The notes: generated by a model not told the origin, from the sequence alone. A DNA stretch of 38,399 bases from an uncultured Clostridia bacterium (GCA_947629905.1 CANRFM010000020.1:1-38399), one strand, 5' to 3'; counted from the first letter of the stretch, positions 8,728 through 16,796 are shown. A program made the numbers and translations.

Positions 8728-8924
8728 CAGGTATCCCCTCCGTTTCCTGCCGGGATCTGCATTTCCTGCACGGCAAGCGCAGCCTTGTCAAGCAGCGCAT
8801 GGCACTGCGCCGAAAGCTGCATCCCCTCCTGATAGAGCTTGGCAGCCTCTGCCAACGGCAATTGCTCCTTTTCCAAGCGGCAGGTAATTTCTTCCAGCCG
8901 TTTCATCATTTCCTCATATTGCAT
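8727..8924 (-). CDS. xseB: exodeoxyribonuclease VII small subunit
   Basis: Small helical subunit of ExoVII, 65 residues, the expected size. The family pattern is clear: YEEMMKRLEEITCRLEKEQLPLAEAAKLYQEGM, then an amphipathic helix. XseB binds the coiled-coil arm of XseA. The start overlaps the xseA stop by 11 bases and its end overlaps the ispA start, so synthesis is coupled. Confidence 0.93.
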   Translation of the reverse strand: MQYEEMMKRLEEITCRLEKEQLPLAEAAKLYQEGMQLSAQCHALLDKAALAVQEMQIPAGNGGDT

Positions 8925-10197
8925 GATGTTCCTCCACTCTTGCGATCAGACTGCCCTCTGCCAGCTGCACCCGGATGCGCTCACCGGGTCTCACAGCAGC
9001 AGCAGCGGTCAGCACCGCACCGTTTTCGTTATAAACAGCCGCATAGCCCCTTTGCAGGATGCGCAACGGGTCAAGCTGTGTCAGCTTCTCCTGCTGTGCC
9101 GTCAGCTGTGCGCTTTTTTGGGCAAGAAAGAGCTGCATGGACTTCTGCATCCGCTCCGTCAGGAGAAGGCATTCTTTCTGCCCGGCATCGATCTTTGCCT
9201 TTCTGCGTGTCAGGTAAAGCTGCATCGCCTTTTGCAGCCGTTCGGTCAGCTTGCCGCATTCCGCCCTGTGCAGCTGAATGCGGTAATCCGGGCGGCATTG
9301 TTTCAGCCTGCCGCTCAGGACGGTCAGCTGCTGCTGCCTTGTCCGCATCCCCGCAAGATAAACCTGCTCCATCCGCTGTATGGTCTGCCGTATCTGCTCA
9401 TGCAGGGCGCTGCGTTCCGGAACAGCAGCGACTGCCGCCGCCGTCGGAGTCGCCGCACGTACATCAGCGGCTAAATCGGCAATGCTCACGTCCATTTCAT
9501 GCCCGACCGCCGAAATGACAGGCACAGGACAGCCGGCGATCGCATAGGCGACAGCCTCCGCATTGAACGGCTCGAGATCTTCCGACGAGCCGCCGCCCCT
9601 GCCTACGATGATGACATCGCACCCCTGCGCCCCCGCAAAGCGTATCCCGGCAGCAATGCTCTCTGCTGCCCTTTCGCCCTGCACAAGCACCGGAAATATT
9701 AGTACCCGCACCAGCGGACAGCGGTTCCCTATCGTGCGCAAAATATCCTGCAGCGCATCCCCCGTCGAGGAAGTAACGACCCCGACCGTATGCGGCAGAA
9801 AGGGCAGTTCCCGCTTCCGGGCTGCATCAAACAGCCCCTCTTTCCGGAGCTTTTCCTTTCTCTGCTCCAGTGAAAGCATTGCAGCTCCCACACCGTCCGG
9901 CTGCATATCGGTCACATTCACCTGATAGTAACCGCCTGCCTCATAGACCGTTACACTGGCACTGACAATGACTTTCATGCCGTCTTTCGGGAGGAACTTC
10001 ATCCTGCCTGCATAGCTCCGGAACATCACAGCACGGATGGTGCTGCTGCTGTCTTTCAGAGAAAAATACCAGTGCCCGGAAGTATGGTTCTTGAAATTGG
10101 CGACCTCACCCTGTAACATAAAATGCCGCAGCTTGCTGTCCCCGCCAAGGACAGAGGACAGGTAAGTATTCAGCTGTGAAACTGTGATAACCGACAT
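8914..10197 (-). CDS. xseA: exodeoxyribonuclease VII large subunit
   Basis: Catalytic subunit of the single-strand-specific exonuclease ExoVII, 427 residues from the chosen ATG. The N-terminal OB fold carries VSQLNTYLS...LQGEVANFKNHTSGHWYFSLKD. The nuclease domain shows GVVTSSTGDALQDI, VIIVGRGGGSSEDLEPFN and ISAVGHEMDVSIADLAAD. A long helical arm (about 260-375) includes a near-perfect 29-residue tandem repeat (313-341 and 342-371). The open frame reaches 10503, but the ATG at 10197 has a strong AGGAGAG site and matches the family start. It overlaps the upstream TsaD-like gene by 28 bases. Confidence 0.94.
   Translation of the reverse strand: MSVITVSQLNTYLSSVLGGDSKLRHFMLQGEVANFKNHTSGHWYFSLKDSSSTIRAVMFRSYAGRMKFLPKDGMKVIVSASVTVYEAGGYYQVNVTDMQPDGVGAAMLSLEQRKEKLRKEGLFDAARKRELPFLPHTVGVVTSSTGDALQDILRTIGNRCPLVRVLIFPVLVQGERAAESIAAGIRFAGAQGCDVIIVGRGGGSSEDLEPFNAEAVAYAIAGCPVPVISAVGHEMDVSIADLAADVRAATPTAAAVAAVPERSALHEQIRQTIQRMEQVYLAGMRTRQQQLTVLSGRLKQCRPDYRIQLHRAECGKLTERLQKAMQLYLTRRKAKIDAGQKECLLLTERMQKSMQLFLAQKSAQLTAQQEKLTQLDPLRILQRGYAAVYNENGAVLTAAAAVRPGERIRVQLAEGSLIARVEEHHAI
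9085..9261 (-). repeat. 87-base in-frame tandem duplication in xseA
   Basis: Two adjacent 29-codon units encode ECGKLTERLQKAMQLYLTRR... and ECLLLTERMQKSMQLFLAQK.... They match at most positions in protein and clearly at DNA level, and extend the helical arm of XseA that holds XseB. The flanks keep frame, so the gene is intact. Confidence 0.8.
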
Positions 10198-11117
10198 AGC
10201 CTCTCCTGTTGTGCAGCGGCAAACAATGCCGTTCCCGCAGCATTGTCGCAGGAAAATTCCGGCGATGCGAAATATCTGCCGTCTCCTGCCAGCCTTTCCT
10301 GTATCAGCTTGTCCGACATCACACCGCCTGCATACAACACAGGCAGCGGTCTGTCCGCAAGCACACGTTCTGTCATTTCCGCAAGGACTTCCGCCACGGA
10401 TGTCAGGCAGAATCTTGCCGTATCCTGCGGAGAATGCCCCTTTGCAAGGAACTCCCTGCACTGGTTCTCCAAGCCGGACAGACAGCAGTCTGCCCCCTTG
10501 CACACGGGCTTATAGCGGAAAGTCATCTCGCTCTCCCCTGATAGTCGTTCCAGCTCTGCACCGCACGGAAACCGCAGTCCCAGCATAAGTCCCACCCGGT
10601 CGATCAGCTGTCCTGCCTTGAGGTCCAGTGAACCGGCAAGCGGCGTGATGCGCAGCAGTTCCCTGTCGTCCGGTTCACACAGGACGCACTCTGTCGTTCC
10701 GCCGCTGACATGGAATGCTATGAACGATTCTCCCAGCAGTGAGAGCTTCCCTGCCGCATACAGTGCCGCTAAAATATGCCCCGTCTGGTGACTTGTGATG
10801 TACACCGGAACGGAAAGTGCCTGTCCGAGCATCCGGGCAACACCTGCACCGCACAGAAAGCAGGGCATATACGAACCCTCTGCCTGTCTCGGCTTTCCGG
10901 AGACTCCGATACCGGCACACCCTGTGAAGTCCACCTGTGACAGCACCTCCGGGAGCTGCACGGTATGATGAAATACCGCATCGCTCTGCCGCAGACCCTT
11001 TTCACCGGGCTTGACCGGAAGCAGCTGCTTTGCCTGCCGGACAGTGTGTGTCTCGCTGTCATAGACGGCAGCGGAAGTAGTATAATTGCTGGTATCAAGC
11101 CCCAGATACAGTGCCAT
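10170..11117 (-). CDS. TsaD/Kae1-like ASKHA ATPase paralogue (peptidase M22 family), function unknown
   Basis: A 315-residue member of the Gcp/TsaD superfamily, not the standard tRNA t6A enzyme. It begins LGLDTSNYTTSAAVYD instead of the usual LGIETSCDETAAAV. The two metal-binding histidines are kept as HQTGH (110-114), followed by HVSGGTTECVL, a phosphate-loop equivalent, and SPEFSCDNAAGTALFAA near the end with the conserved Asp. The polar residues of the first phosphate loop differ and the chain is slightly shorter than TsaD (about 335-345). Its place between nusB and xseA recurs, as I recall, in Clostridia. It could modify tRNA, partner another protein, or have a new substrate; the sequence does not say. 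Confidence 0.82.
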   Translation of the reverse strand: MALYLGLDTSNYTTSAAVYDSETHTVRQAKQLLPVKPGEKGLRQSDAVFHHTVQLPEVLSQVDFTGCAGIGVSGKPRQAEGSYMPCFLCGAGVARMLGQALSVPVYITSHQTGHILAALYAAGKLSLLGESFIAFHVSGGTTECVLCEPDDRELLRITPLAGSLDLKAGQLIDRVGLMLGLRFPCGAELERLSGESEMTFRYKPVCKGADCCLSGLENQCREFLAKGHSPQDTARFCLTSVAEVLAEMTERVLADRPLPVLYAGGVMSDKLIQERLAGDGRYFASPEFSCDNAAGTALFAAAQQERLCRLSQFHS

Positions 11118-11533
11118 CAGGCGTTCTCCTGTGTGCGGGGCGGCAATGAACGGGAGTAAGCCCCCAACACACCATTGATGAAAGCGGTGTCTTCCTGATA
11201 GGTATATTTCTCGGAAATACCGATTGCCTCACTGACTGCCACGTTGACCGGGACTTCCGGGCAATAGAGCAGTTCATAGATCGCCATGCGCAGCAGAATG
11301 AGATTCACCCGTGCGATACGGCTAACTGCTCTTGTCTTGCTGTAAGATGCAATGATGCCATCGATCTCTTCCATATGCGCAAGCACGCCCTCCACGAGGG
11401 ATTTTACCCTGTCATTCAACGGCGGTTCTTCGAGCTCTTCGGCAATGCGGTACAGCTCCTCCGGTGTATCCTCCCGCAAAGAAGCCTCAAAGAGCAGGAT
11501 AAACGCACTTTCCCTGCATTCACGTTTTGTCAT
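11117..11533 (-). CDS. nusB: transcription antitermination factor NusB
   Basis: All-helical RNA-binding protein that, with S10 (NusE), binds boxA RNA and supports antitermination of rRNA operons, 138 residues. Family features include the basic N-terminus MTKRECRESAFILLFEAS and the C-terminal LLRMAIYELLYCPEVPVNVAVSEAIGISEKY...FINGVLGA. An AAAGGAA ribosome binding site precedes the ATG. Its stop shares a base with the start of the TsaD-like gene. A perfect 11-bp hairpin stands between it and asp23. Confidence 0.95.
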   Translation of the reverse strand: MTKRECRESAFILLFEASLREDTPEELYRIAEELEEPPLNDRVKSLVEGVLAHMEEIDGIIASYSKTRAVSRIARVNLILLRMAIYELLYCPEVPVNVAVSEAIGISEKYTYQEDTAFINGVLGAYSRSLPPRTQENA

Positions 11534-11564
11534 ACGATTCCTTTCCTTTCCGACAAACGGCTGT

Positions 11565-11589
11565 GCAGCATACGGAAACCGTATGCTGC
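11565..11589 (-). promoter_or_regulatory. perfect 11-bp hairpin in the asp23-nusB spacer
   Basis: GCAGCATACGG (11565-11575) and CCGTATGCTGC (11579-11589) form a perfect stem with a three-base loop. On the transcribed minus strand there is no U-run directly after it, so it is not a classical terminator. It may be an mRNA processing or stability element, or a weak attenuator setting asp23 apart from nusB. Confidence 0.55.
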
Positions 11590-11602
11590 CGGCTGTTATG
11601 CG

Positions 11603-11932
11603 TTACGCATCTTCCTCCATGCCGCTGATCTCTACATTCACATGAACGGCTGTCACGCCGGTCATATCCTGAATTCCCTGCTTGACTGCCTGCTGTACCT
11701 GCTTTGCCACGGTCACGGCACGGCTGCCGCCGCTGATGACAAGGCTCACCTGTACGGAGATCGCACCGCCCAGATTCCGGATGCGGACGGGTTCACCGAG
11801 CGGATTTTGCAGGCTGTGCGTTCCGGAAAGCCGGACAACGCCCTCCACATCCTGTGCGGCAAGAGCTGCCACCCGGCAAAGCACCTCGTCCGAGATATTG
11901 ACAGACCGTCTTGCGGATTTGACTGTACTCAT
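11603..11932 (-). CDS. Asp23/Gls24 family envelope stress response protein (YqhY-like)
   Basis: Asp23-family protein of 109 residues: VNISDEVLCRVAALAAQDVEGVVRLSG at the start, then VRIRNLGGAISVQVSLVISGG and GVTAVHVNVEISGME. In Bacilli and Clostridia the yqhY paralogue sits next to nusB, sometimes with acetyl-CoA carboxylase genes, and has been linked to control of fatty-acid synthesis. Here accBC are not adjacent. The frame extends to 11965, but the ATG at 11932 has an AGAAAGG site at proper spacing, whereas that at 11941 would be directly against it. A sigma-A-type promoter precedes it. Confidence 0.88.
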   Translation of the reverse strand: MSTVKSARRSVNISDEVLCRVAALAAQDVEGVVRLSGTHSLQNPLGEPVRIRNLGGAISVQVSLVISGGSRAVTVAKQVQQAVKQGIQDMTGVTAVHVNVEISGMEEDA

Positions 11933-12024
11933 ATAGAACATCCTTTCTGTGTTTATTTTTGGCAAAATTGCATAATATTTACAATTATGTATGTTTTTTG
12001 CCTGAAAAAACCTGCTTCATTCTT

Positions 12025-12053
12025 ATTATACCAAATTTTCAGGAATTTTACAA
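12025..12053 (-). promoter_or_regulatory. sigma-A promoter for the asp23-nusB...recN run
   Basis: On the minus strand TTGTAA (12048-12053), a 17-base spacer and TATAAT (12025-12030) lie immediately after the spoIIIAH stop. The transcript would have an AT-rich leader of about 85 bases before asp23. This separates the vegetative cluster from the sporulation operon upstream. Confidence 0.65.
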
Positions 12054-12632
12054 CTACTTTACCTCAAAAATTCTGATATTTTCTGAAGAAATTGCAACCT
12101 CACCCAAAATGATGTCCTTGATGAGGGCAGCATCGGCTGCTTCGAGCCCGTCCGAACGTACCACGACCTTCGCAGAATCGCCGTCCAGATACACCACGCA
12201 GTCCTCAAATCCCTGCGACCGGATGAGCGATTCAATATTGCCCTCGCTCTCGATGAGCTTGGAGACTTCAACAGCACTCAGGGCAGTGGTAACGGCTTCC
12301 TCGTTGGTGATATCGCCGCCGCCCATGATCATTTGCAGGGTCTGGACAGCTTCATCACGGTTGGTAGCCTTTTCCAGTCTTGCCTGTGCGAAATAGTCTG
12401 CGGCAGGGTCAGCTGCTGTCTGTTCTGCCGCCGCATTGACCGGTTCTTCCTCCGGTTCAGCGCTGACGAACTCCATATCGCCGTAATGGGTCTGCCCGTC
12501 CAGTTCCGTGACAGGCGTGATCTGCTCCGTCCGTGAGAGCGAATAGTTGATGTAAACTGCGACGGCAAGCATTGCCGTCAGGCAGGACAATACGATCTGA
12601 CGCTTGCCGATGATAATAGATGGTTTTTTCAT
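12054..12632 (-). CDS. spoIIIAH: stage III sporulation protein AH
   Basis: Mother-cell membrane protein whose extracellular YscJ/FliF-like ring domain meets forespore SpoIIQ across the septum; 192 residues. One transmembrane helix (about 9-29: IGKRQIVLSCLTAMLAVAVYI) follows MKKPSI. A low-complexity acidic/Ala linker precedes the ring domain (YFAQARLEKATNRDEAVQTLQMI...SEGNIESLIRSQGFEDCVVYL). The ATG at 12632 has an AAAGGAG site and matches homologues better than the longer frame to 12701. Four bases overlap spoIIIAG. Last gene of the operon. Confidence 0.92.
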   Translation of the reverse strand: MKKPSIIIGKRQIVLSCLTAMLAVAVYINYSLSRTEQITPVTELDGQTHYGDMEFVSAEPEEEPVNAAAEQTAADPAADYFAQARLEKATNRDEAVQTLQMIMGGGDITNEEAVTTALSAVEVSKLIESEGNIESLIRSQGFEDCVVYLDGDSAKVVVRSDGLEAADAALIKDIILGEVAISSENIRIFEVK

Positions 12633-13162
12633 GAAACATTCTCCTTTCGTGGTGAACCTGCTGATTTTGTGACATAGATCTGACTGACAGGCAGTCCGCA
12701 CGCTACGGAAACCGCTTTGTAGACAGCTTCCTGCACCGTGCTGCTTGCACCGCCCTCACAGGTGACTACAACGCCGGTGATACCCGGATGGGAGACGGAT
12801 TCCACCAGTGCTTCACGGCTACCTCCGACGGTGACATAGCTTGTGCTGCTGCGCACCTGCGAGTCGGAGACCGTGCGTTCGTCATCCTGTGCATAGCGGT
12901 ACTGCTCACTGCCTTCGAGCGTGACAAGCACCTCTGCCTGCCCCACACCCGAAATAGATGTAAGCATCTCCGTCAGCTGCTCCTGCAAGGCAAGGCGGTA
13001 TGCCTCCTGTTCGCCTGAAACTGTCTGCTCTGCCGTTTGTTCTGTTTTCGGGGAGAGCAGAGAGGAAAGCAGGATGCAAGCCATGCCGAGCAGTCCCAGC
13101 AGAACGATGCCGTGCAGGACGAGGTCTTTCTTTTTCAGCTCAGGAAAGCGCTTCTGTAACAC
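12629..13162 (-). CDS. spoIIIAG: stage III sporulation protein AG
   Basis: Ring-forming component of the SpoIIIA-SpoIIQ channel, 177 residues. After a basic start (LQKRFPELKKKD) comes one membrane helix (LVLHGIVLLGLLGMACILLSSLL), then a domain with LTEMLTSISGVGQAEVLVTLEG, which belongs to the ring-building fold, and the conserved ITGVVVTCEGG. The start codon is GTG, preceded by an AAGGGGGTG ribosome binding site. It overlaps spoIIIAF by 23 bases. Confidence 0.92.
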   Translation of the reverse strand: MLQKRFPELKKKDLVLHGIVLLGLLGMACILLSSLLSPKTEQTAEQTVSGEQEAYRLALQEQLTEMLTSISGVGQAEVLVTLEGSEQYRYAQDDERTVSDSQVRSSTSYVTVGGSREALVESVSHPGITGVVVTCEGGASSTVQEAVYKAVSVACGLPVSQIYVTKSAGSPRKENVS

Positions 13163-13610
13163 AGATTGTCACCCCCTTCCCAAGCAATTCCTCCAGCACC
13201 CGGCAGGCGGAAGCGAAATCGCTGCATTCTGCACTGACTTCACTAATATATATGCTGCCGTCCTCCGCAATATGAACCACGGTATGCAAAGAGGTACAGG
13301 TGATGCCTGCCTGTGCAAGCTGCGCTTTCAGAACGGTTTCTGTGCGGCGGGCTGCTTCGGCGGTCAGCTGCGTGTCAAGCGCTTCTTGCAGGGCTTCAGA
13401 CGGCTCGGCGCTGTAGTCACCGGACAGAAATTCCGGCAGATCAGGCACATCCATCTGCACAAACGGCACGGTCAGGCAGATGACAAACAGCAGTGAGATC
13501 AGAAACCGTATCTGCCGTTCGAGCAGCCGGCTCGGACGGATCAGGCTTACAATGCCGACTGCTGTACTCAGCATACACGCTCCCAAAACCGCTTCCCGCA
13601 AACGTTCCAT
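13140..13610 (-). CDS. spoIIIAF: stage III sporulation protein AF
   Basis: Membrane protein of the spoIIIA operon, 156 residues. Two N-terminal membrane helices (GACMLSTAVGIVSLI and IRFLISLLFVICLTVPFVQM) precede a soluble region with AARRTETVLKAQLAQAGI and ISEVSAECSDF. It is a predicted partner of the AG/AH rings. The frame is open to 14150, but that extension only mirrors spoIIIAE. The ATG at 13610 is preceded by AAGAAGGTG and starts at the family N-terminus. Confidence 0.9.
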   Translation of the reverse strand: MERLREAVLGACMLSTAVGIVSLIRPSRLLERQIRFLISLLFVICLTVPFVQMDVPDLPEFLSGDYSAEPSEALQEALDTQLTAEAARRTETVLKAQLAQAGITCTSLHTVVHIAEDGSIYISEVSAECSDFASACRVLEELLGKGVTICVTEALS

Positions 13611-13624
13611 GGCTGCACCTTCTT

Positions 13625-14728
13625 TCAGGTCTGACTGCCGCCGAGCAGCATCATGACCGCTGTGGAAAAAATAAACATCACCGAAAAGCACACCGCTACC
13701 GAAAATCCCGTTGCCATGACGCTTTCCATATTCCGGAACAGGCGTGTGAGCTGCCTTGTCCCGAACAGTTCTGAAACTGCTGCCGCAATTGCCGCTAACA
13801 GACGGTAAATTCCCAGCTCCGCCAATACGGGAACTAAGATCGACAGCAGGGCAAGGATCCCGATCGTGCCTGTCGTGGAGCGTAAGATCCCCATGCTGCC
13901 CAATACAGCAGCATATGCCTCTGAAACTGCTCCGCCCACGATCGGCACAAAGCCGGAGATCATGTATTTGGCTGCCTTGGTACCTGCACGGTCGGCAGAG
14001 ACCGCTACCATACTCTGCACGGAAAGCATTCCTAAAAACAATGCCATCAGCAAGCCAAGCACCCATGCCGAAACTTTCTGCATCAGCCGGATCATGCCCT
14101 CCAGTGAGATCGCCGGATTGACGGCATCCACAATGCTCATGGCAAGGCACATACCGAGCAGGGGGAGCAAAAATTTGGCAGCGACTTCCAGTGCCAGTTC
14201 ACAGAGTACTGCCATGCTGCTCTGATAGACCGCTGAAACCGTCAGACCACCGCCGACTGCCAGTACCCCGCCGAAGATGCCCGAAAAAGTCAGCATGAAA
14301 TCCGACGTCCGCTTCAATACCTCTGCCGCCTGCAAAAATGCCCGGCTCATCGGTTCACAGGCAATGCCGACAGCGCAGAGGACACACACGACCTCGTAGA
14401 CCGTACCGGCAGCACTCTGCTCCCCTTTCAGGCTGGCAGCAAGGGCAGACAGCAGGATCACGCCCATCAGCAGCGTCAGCACCCGCAGCGGCTCGCCCAC
14501 CCGGTCAGCTATGCTTCCAGCAAGGCTTTGGAGCAGTCCGGGCAATGTCATGGACGTGAACGATGCCGGGTCGGACACATCTGTCCCCTCCGGGAGATAG
14601 GCTTCCCCCAGCTCGTCCGCTCCGCTTGCTTCAAACAGTGCCGGAAGGCTGTCCTCCGCCCGCACAGCCAAGCCTGTACACAGCAGCATACACAGCAGCA
14701 GTGCCGCCACTACCCCCAGATGCTTCAT
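13625..14728 (-). CDS. spoIIIAE: stage III sporulation protein AE
   Basis: Polytopic channel component of the feeding-tube apparatus, 367 residues. It begins with a signal-peptide-like segment (MKHLGVVAALLLCMLLCTGLA, then VRAEDS), followed by a polar stretch and about seven or eight hydrophobic helices; MISGFVPIVGGAVSEAY is typical of the family. The ATG at 14728 overlaps the spoIIIAD stop by four bases and gives the expected length; the longer frame to 14806 lies within spoIIIAD. The gene order and overlaps imply one mother-cell transcript. Confidence 0.94.
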   Translation of the reverse strand: MKHLGVVAALLLCMLLCTGLAVRAEDSLPALFEASGADELGEAYLPEGTDVSDPASFTSMTLPGLLQSLAGSIADRVGEPLRVLTLLMGVILLSALAASLKGEQSAAGTVYEVVCVLCAVGIACEPMSRAFLQAAEVLKRTSDFMLTFSGIFGGVLAVGGGLTVSAVYQSSMAVLCELALEVAAKFLLPLLGMCLAMSIVDAVNPAISLEGMIRLMQKVSAWVLGLLMALFLGMLSVQSMVAVSADRAGTKAAKYMISGFVPIVGGAVSEAYAAVLGSMGILRSTTGTIGILALLSILVPVLAELGIYRLLAAIAAAVSELFGTRQLTRLFRNMESVMATGFSVAVCFSVMFIFSTAVMMLLGGSQT

Positions 14729-15111
14729 CCGATCACCCCCAGAACAGTCTTTGTGAGCTGCACGAACAGCGGCAGCGCAAGGGCAACCAGACTGATGCGC
14801 CCGCACAGCTCCACCGCTGAGGCAATTGCCGCTTCGCCGCAGTCCCGGCAGATGTCCGAACCAAGCTGCGTCAGATAGGCAATGCCAAGCGCTTTACAGA
14901 GGATAACGAAATAGGCAGGCGAAAGGCTGCTCTGTGCATACAGTGCCGATGCCGTTTCGGCGATCTGCCGTACTTCCGGCATTGCGCTCAGGACAGCTCC
15001 CGCTGCGACTGCAATACTCAACAGTGCTGCCTGTGGCTTCTGGTATTCCCGCAGCAACAGGCAGAGTACGCTCCCGATGATGCAGAGCGCTGCCGCTGTC
15101 TGGATGCTCAT
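14725..15111 (-). CDS. spoIIIAD: stage III sporulation protein AD
   Basis: Small membrane protein, 128 residues, with about four helices: TAAALCIIGSVLCLLL, AALLSIAVAAGAVLSAM, AYFVILCKALGIAYLTQLGSDICRDCGE and LVALALPLFVQL. The QLGSDICRDCGEAAIASAVEL stretch is the family signature. It pairs with SpoIIIAC in the SpoIIIA export-like complex. It overlaps both neighbours by four bases. Confidence 0.93.
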   Translation of the reverse strand: MSIQTAAALCIIGSVLCLLLREYQKPQAALLSIAVAAGAVLSAMPEVRQIAETASALYAQSSLSPAYFVILCKALGIAYLTQLGSDICRDCGEAAIASAVELCGRISLVALALPLFVQLTKTVLGVIG

Positions 15112-15302
15112 AAGCCGAATACCGCCTTGACGGTATTAAACAATTCGCTGATCTGATCAATGACAAGCATCAGCACCACGATCAGCCCGGCAAGCGTGGT
15201 CATCATTGCCTGTTCGTCACGCTCCGCTTTTTTCAGTACAAGGCTCAGTACGGCAACGATGATGCCCGTACCGGCAATTTTGAAGATCAGGTCGATGTCC
15301 AT
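15108..15302 (-). CDS. spoIIIAC: stage III sporulation protein AC
   Basis: Very small membrane protein, 64 residues, normal for the family. Two helices: MDIDLIFKIAGTGIIVAVLSLVLKK and MTTLAGLIVVLMLVIDQI, joined by a charged loop (AERDEQA). It acts with SpoIIIAD in the channel. Its stop overlaps the spoIIIAD start. Confidence 0.93.
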   Translation of the reverse strand: MDIDLIFKIAGTGIIVAVLSLVLKKAERDEQAMMTTLAGLIVVLMLVIDQISELFNTVKAVFGL

Positions 15303-15329
15303 TGTAGTCCTCCATTTTCCCCGCTGCCC

Positions 15330-15830
15330 TTACAGGAGCAGTACCACTGCCGCTGCTCCGCCAAGCAATCCAAGCGAACGGTAGAGCTTTCCCTGCACGG
15401 TGTACCTCTCCCGGCTCTCCCCTGCTGCCGCCCGGAGTTGTATCCGGTGCAGCTCCAGCGCTGCAAGCTGACCCTGTGTATCTGTCGTACCAAGCACATT
15501 GCCAAGGCTGCACAGGATCTCCTGTACCCGTGCCGGCACTGCCGGATCACTCCGGACTGCCCTTTGCCAGACCTCCTGCGGCGGTGTACCGGGGGAAAGC
15601 CCCTCGCTGACAGCTTTCAGGAAACCGAACCGGCTGTAATTCGGATGTACAGCCATTTGTCCGAGCAGCTCCCGCAGTTCTGTATTCTGGCAGCGGATAC
15701 AGGCGGCGCAGTCCTCTGTCCATGCCATGAGCAGCTCCGCTGCCCTTGTTTCCCGTTTCAGGCGGGCGGAAGCATACAGTCCTGCCCCCGTACACGCAAG
15801 CAGAATGCAAAACAGTCCGAGCAGCTTCAT
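15330..15830 (-). CDS. spoIIIAB: stage III sporulation protein AB
   Basis: GspF-like membrane protein of the SpoIIIA complex, 166 residues. One helix at the start (MKLLGLFCILLACTGAGLYAS), a helical cytoplasmic region (ELLMAWTEDCAACIRCQNTELRELL), the conserved SLGNVLGTTDTQGQLAALEL block, and a C-terminal helix (YRSLGLLGGAAAVVLLL). It overlaps spoIIIAA by four bases at its start. Confidence 0.92.
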   Translation of the reverse strand: MKLLGLFCILLACTGAGLYASARLKRETRAAELLMAWTEDCAACIRCQNTELRELLGQMAVHPNYSRFGFLKAVSEGLSPGTPPQEVWQRAVRSDPAVPARVQEILCSLGNVLGTTDTQGQLAALELHRIQLRAAAGESRERYTVQGKLYRSLGLLGGAAAVVLLL

Positions 15831-16738
15831 ACCGCCTGTAACCTCCGTATCGTCTGTACCCGTCCGTTTCCGCCAAGCAGCACGGCATAGCGGAACACGT
15901 CCGCTTCAAGCAGGGGCTGCAATACTGTGCGGCGTTTCAGGTCATCGATGCTGCCTGCATGGGCAGATGCTGCAAACCGCACCCCGCAGCCGTCTGCCTG
16001 CAAAATGGCTTCGGCATCCTCAAGCGTGCTGATCTCATCGCAGACAATGTAATCCGGTGTGAGTACACGCAGCGCTGTGCGGATCCCTGCTGCCCGTGGG
16101 TAGCCGTCCAGCACATCCGTCATCAGCCCGACATCGTTCTGCGGTACGCCGTGCAGCATGGCAGCAAGTTCGCCCCGTTCATCGATCAGGGCAGTCCGGT
16201 AATTGTTCCCCAGTATCCGGCTGATGTCCCGCAGGAAGGTCGTCTTTCCGCTGCCCACTTCACCGGCGACAAGCAGGCTGCTCCCCTGCCCTACCTGCCG
16301 CATGACGGATGCTGCTGTGCCCGGATATTCTCCGGCTATGCGGAAATTCAGTCCACTGATATGCCGCACGGACTGCACCCTGCCGCCCTGCCGGACGGCA
16401 CTGCCGCAGATGCCGACACGGCATCCGCCCCGAATGGTCACATAGCCCTCTGCCGTATCCTGTTCATGGCTGTAGACCGAATAGGACACTACCGCCTGAA
16501 AGGAACGGGCAATGTCGTCCGCACTGACGGTCAGGGCAGCTTCCGGCTGGAGGGTCAGCGTGCCGTTTGCGGTGAGGAACTGTTCCCGTCCGCTTTCTGC
16601 AATGCCGACAGGCCGGCTGCTGCGCAGACGGATCTCCTGCACACGGGCAAGACGGCTGTCCGGTATCCGCTGGAGACTGCGGCGGACGGCGGCGGGCAGG
16701 TACTCAAGGGTGCTTTTCAGGTTGTCTAAGGCTTTCAT
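15827..16738 (-). CDS. spoIIIAA: stage III sporulation protein AA, secretion-type ATPase
   Basis: AAA-type ATPase related to type II/IV secretion motors, 303 residues, the first gene of the operon. Walker A GEVGSGKTTFLRD is at 159-171, a Walker B-like region follows (RTALIDERGELAAM), then PDYIVCDEISTLEDAEAI. It is thought to energise the SpoIIIA channel in the engulfing mother cell. An AGAAAGG site lies before the ATG and a sigma-E-like promoter lies about 60 bases upstream. The leader also holds a GAAGCCG/CGGCTTC hairpin (about 16759-16776). Confidence 0.94.
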   Translation of the reverse strand: MKALDNLKSTLEYLPAAVRRSLQRIPDSRLARVQEIRLRSSRPVGIAESGREQFLTANGTLTLQPEAALTVSADDIARSFQAVVSYSVYSHEQDTAEGYVTIRGGCRVGICGSAVRQGGRVQSVRHISGLNFRIAGEYPGTAASVMRQVGQGSSLLVAGEVGSGKTTFLRDISRILGNNYRTALIDERGELAAMLHGVPQNDVGLMTDVLDGYPRAAGIRTALRVLTPDYIVCDEISTLEDAEAILQADGCGVRFAASAHAGSIDDLKRRTVLQPLLEADVFRYAVLLGGNGRVQTIRRLQAV

Positions 16739-16796
16739 TCTGTTTTCATCCTTTCTGAAGAAGCCGGCAGCGGCTTCCTGCTTCTGCTCTTAGCAA

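Noticed and set aside
10198..10503. N-terminal extension of xseA
   Set aside because: It overlaps the TsaD-like gene out of frame, is Cys/Arg-rich, and the strong AGGAGAG site marks the ATG at 10197.
13611..14150. N-terminal extension of spoIIIAF
   Set aside because: The extension overlaps spoIIIAE out of frame; a good ribosome binding site and family homology start at 13610.
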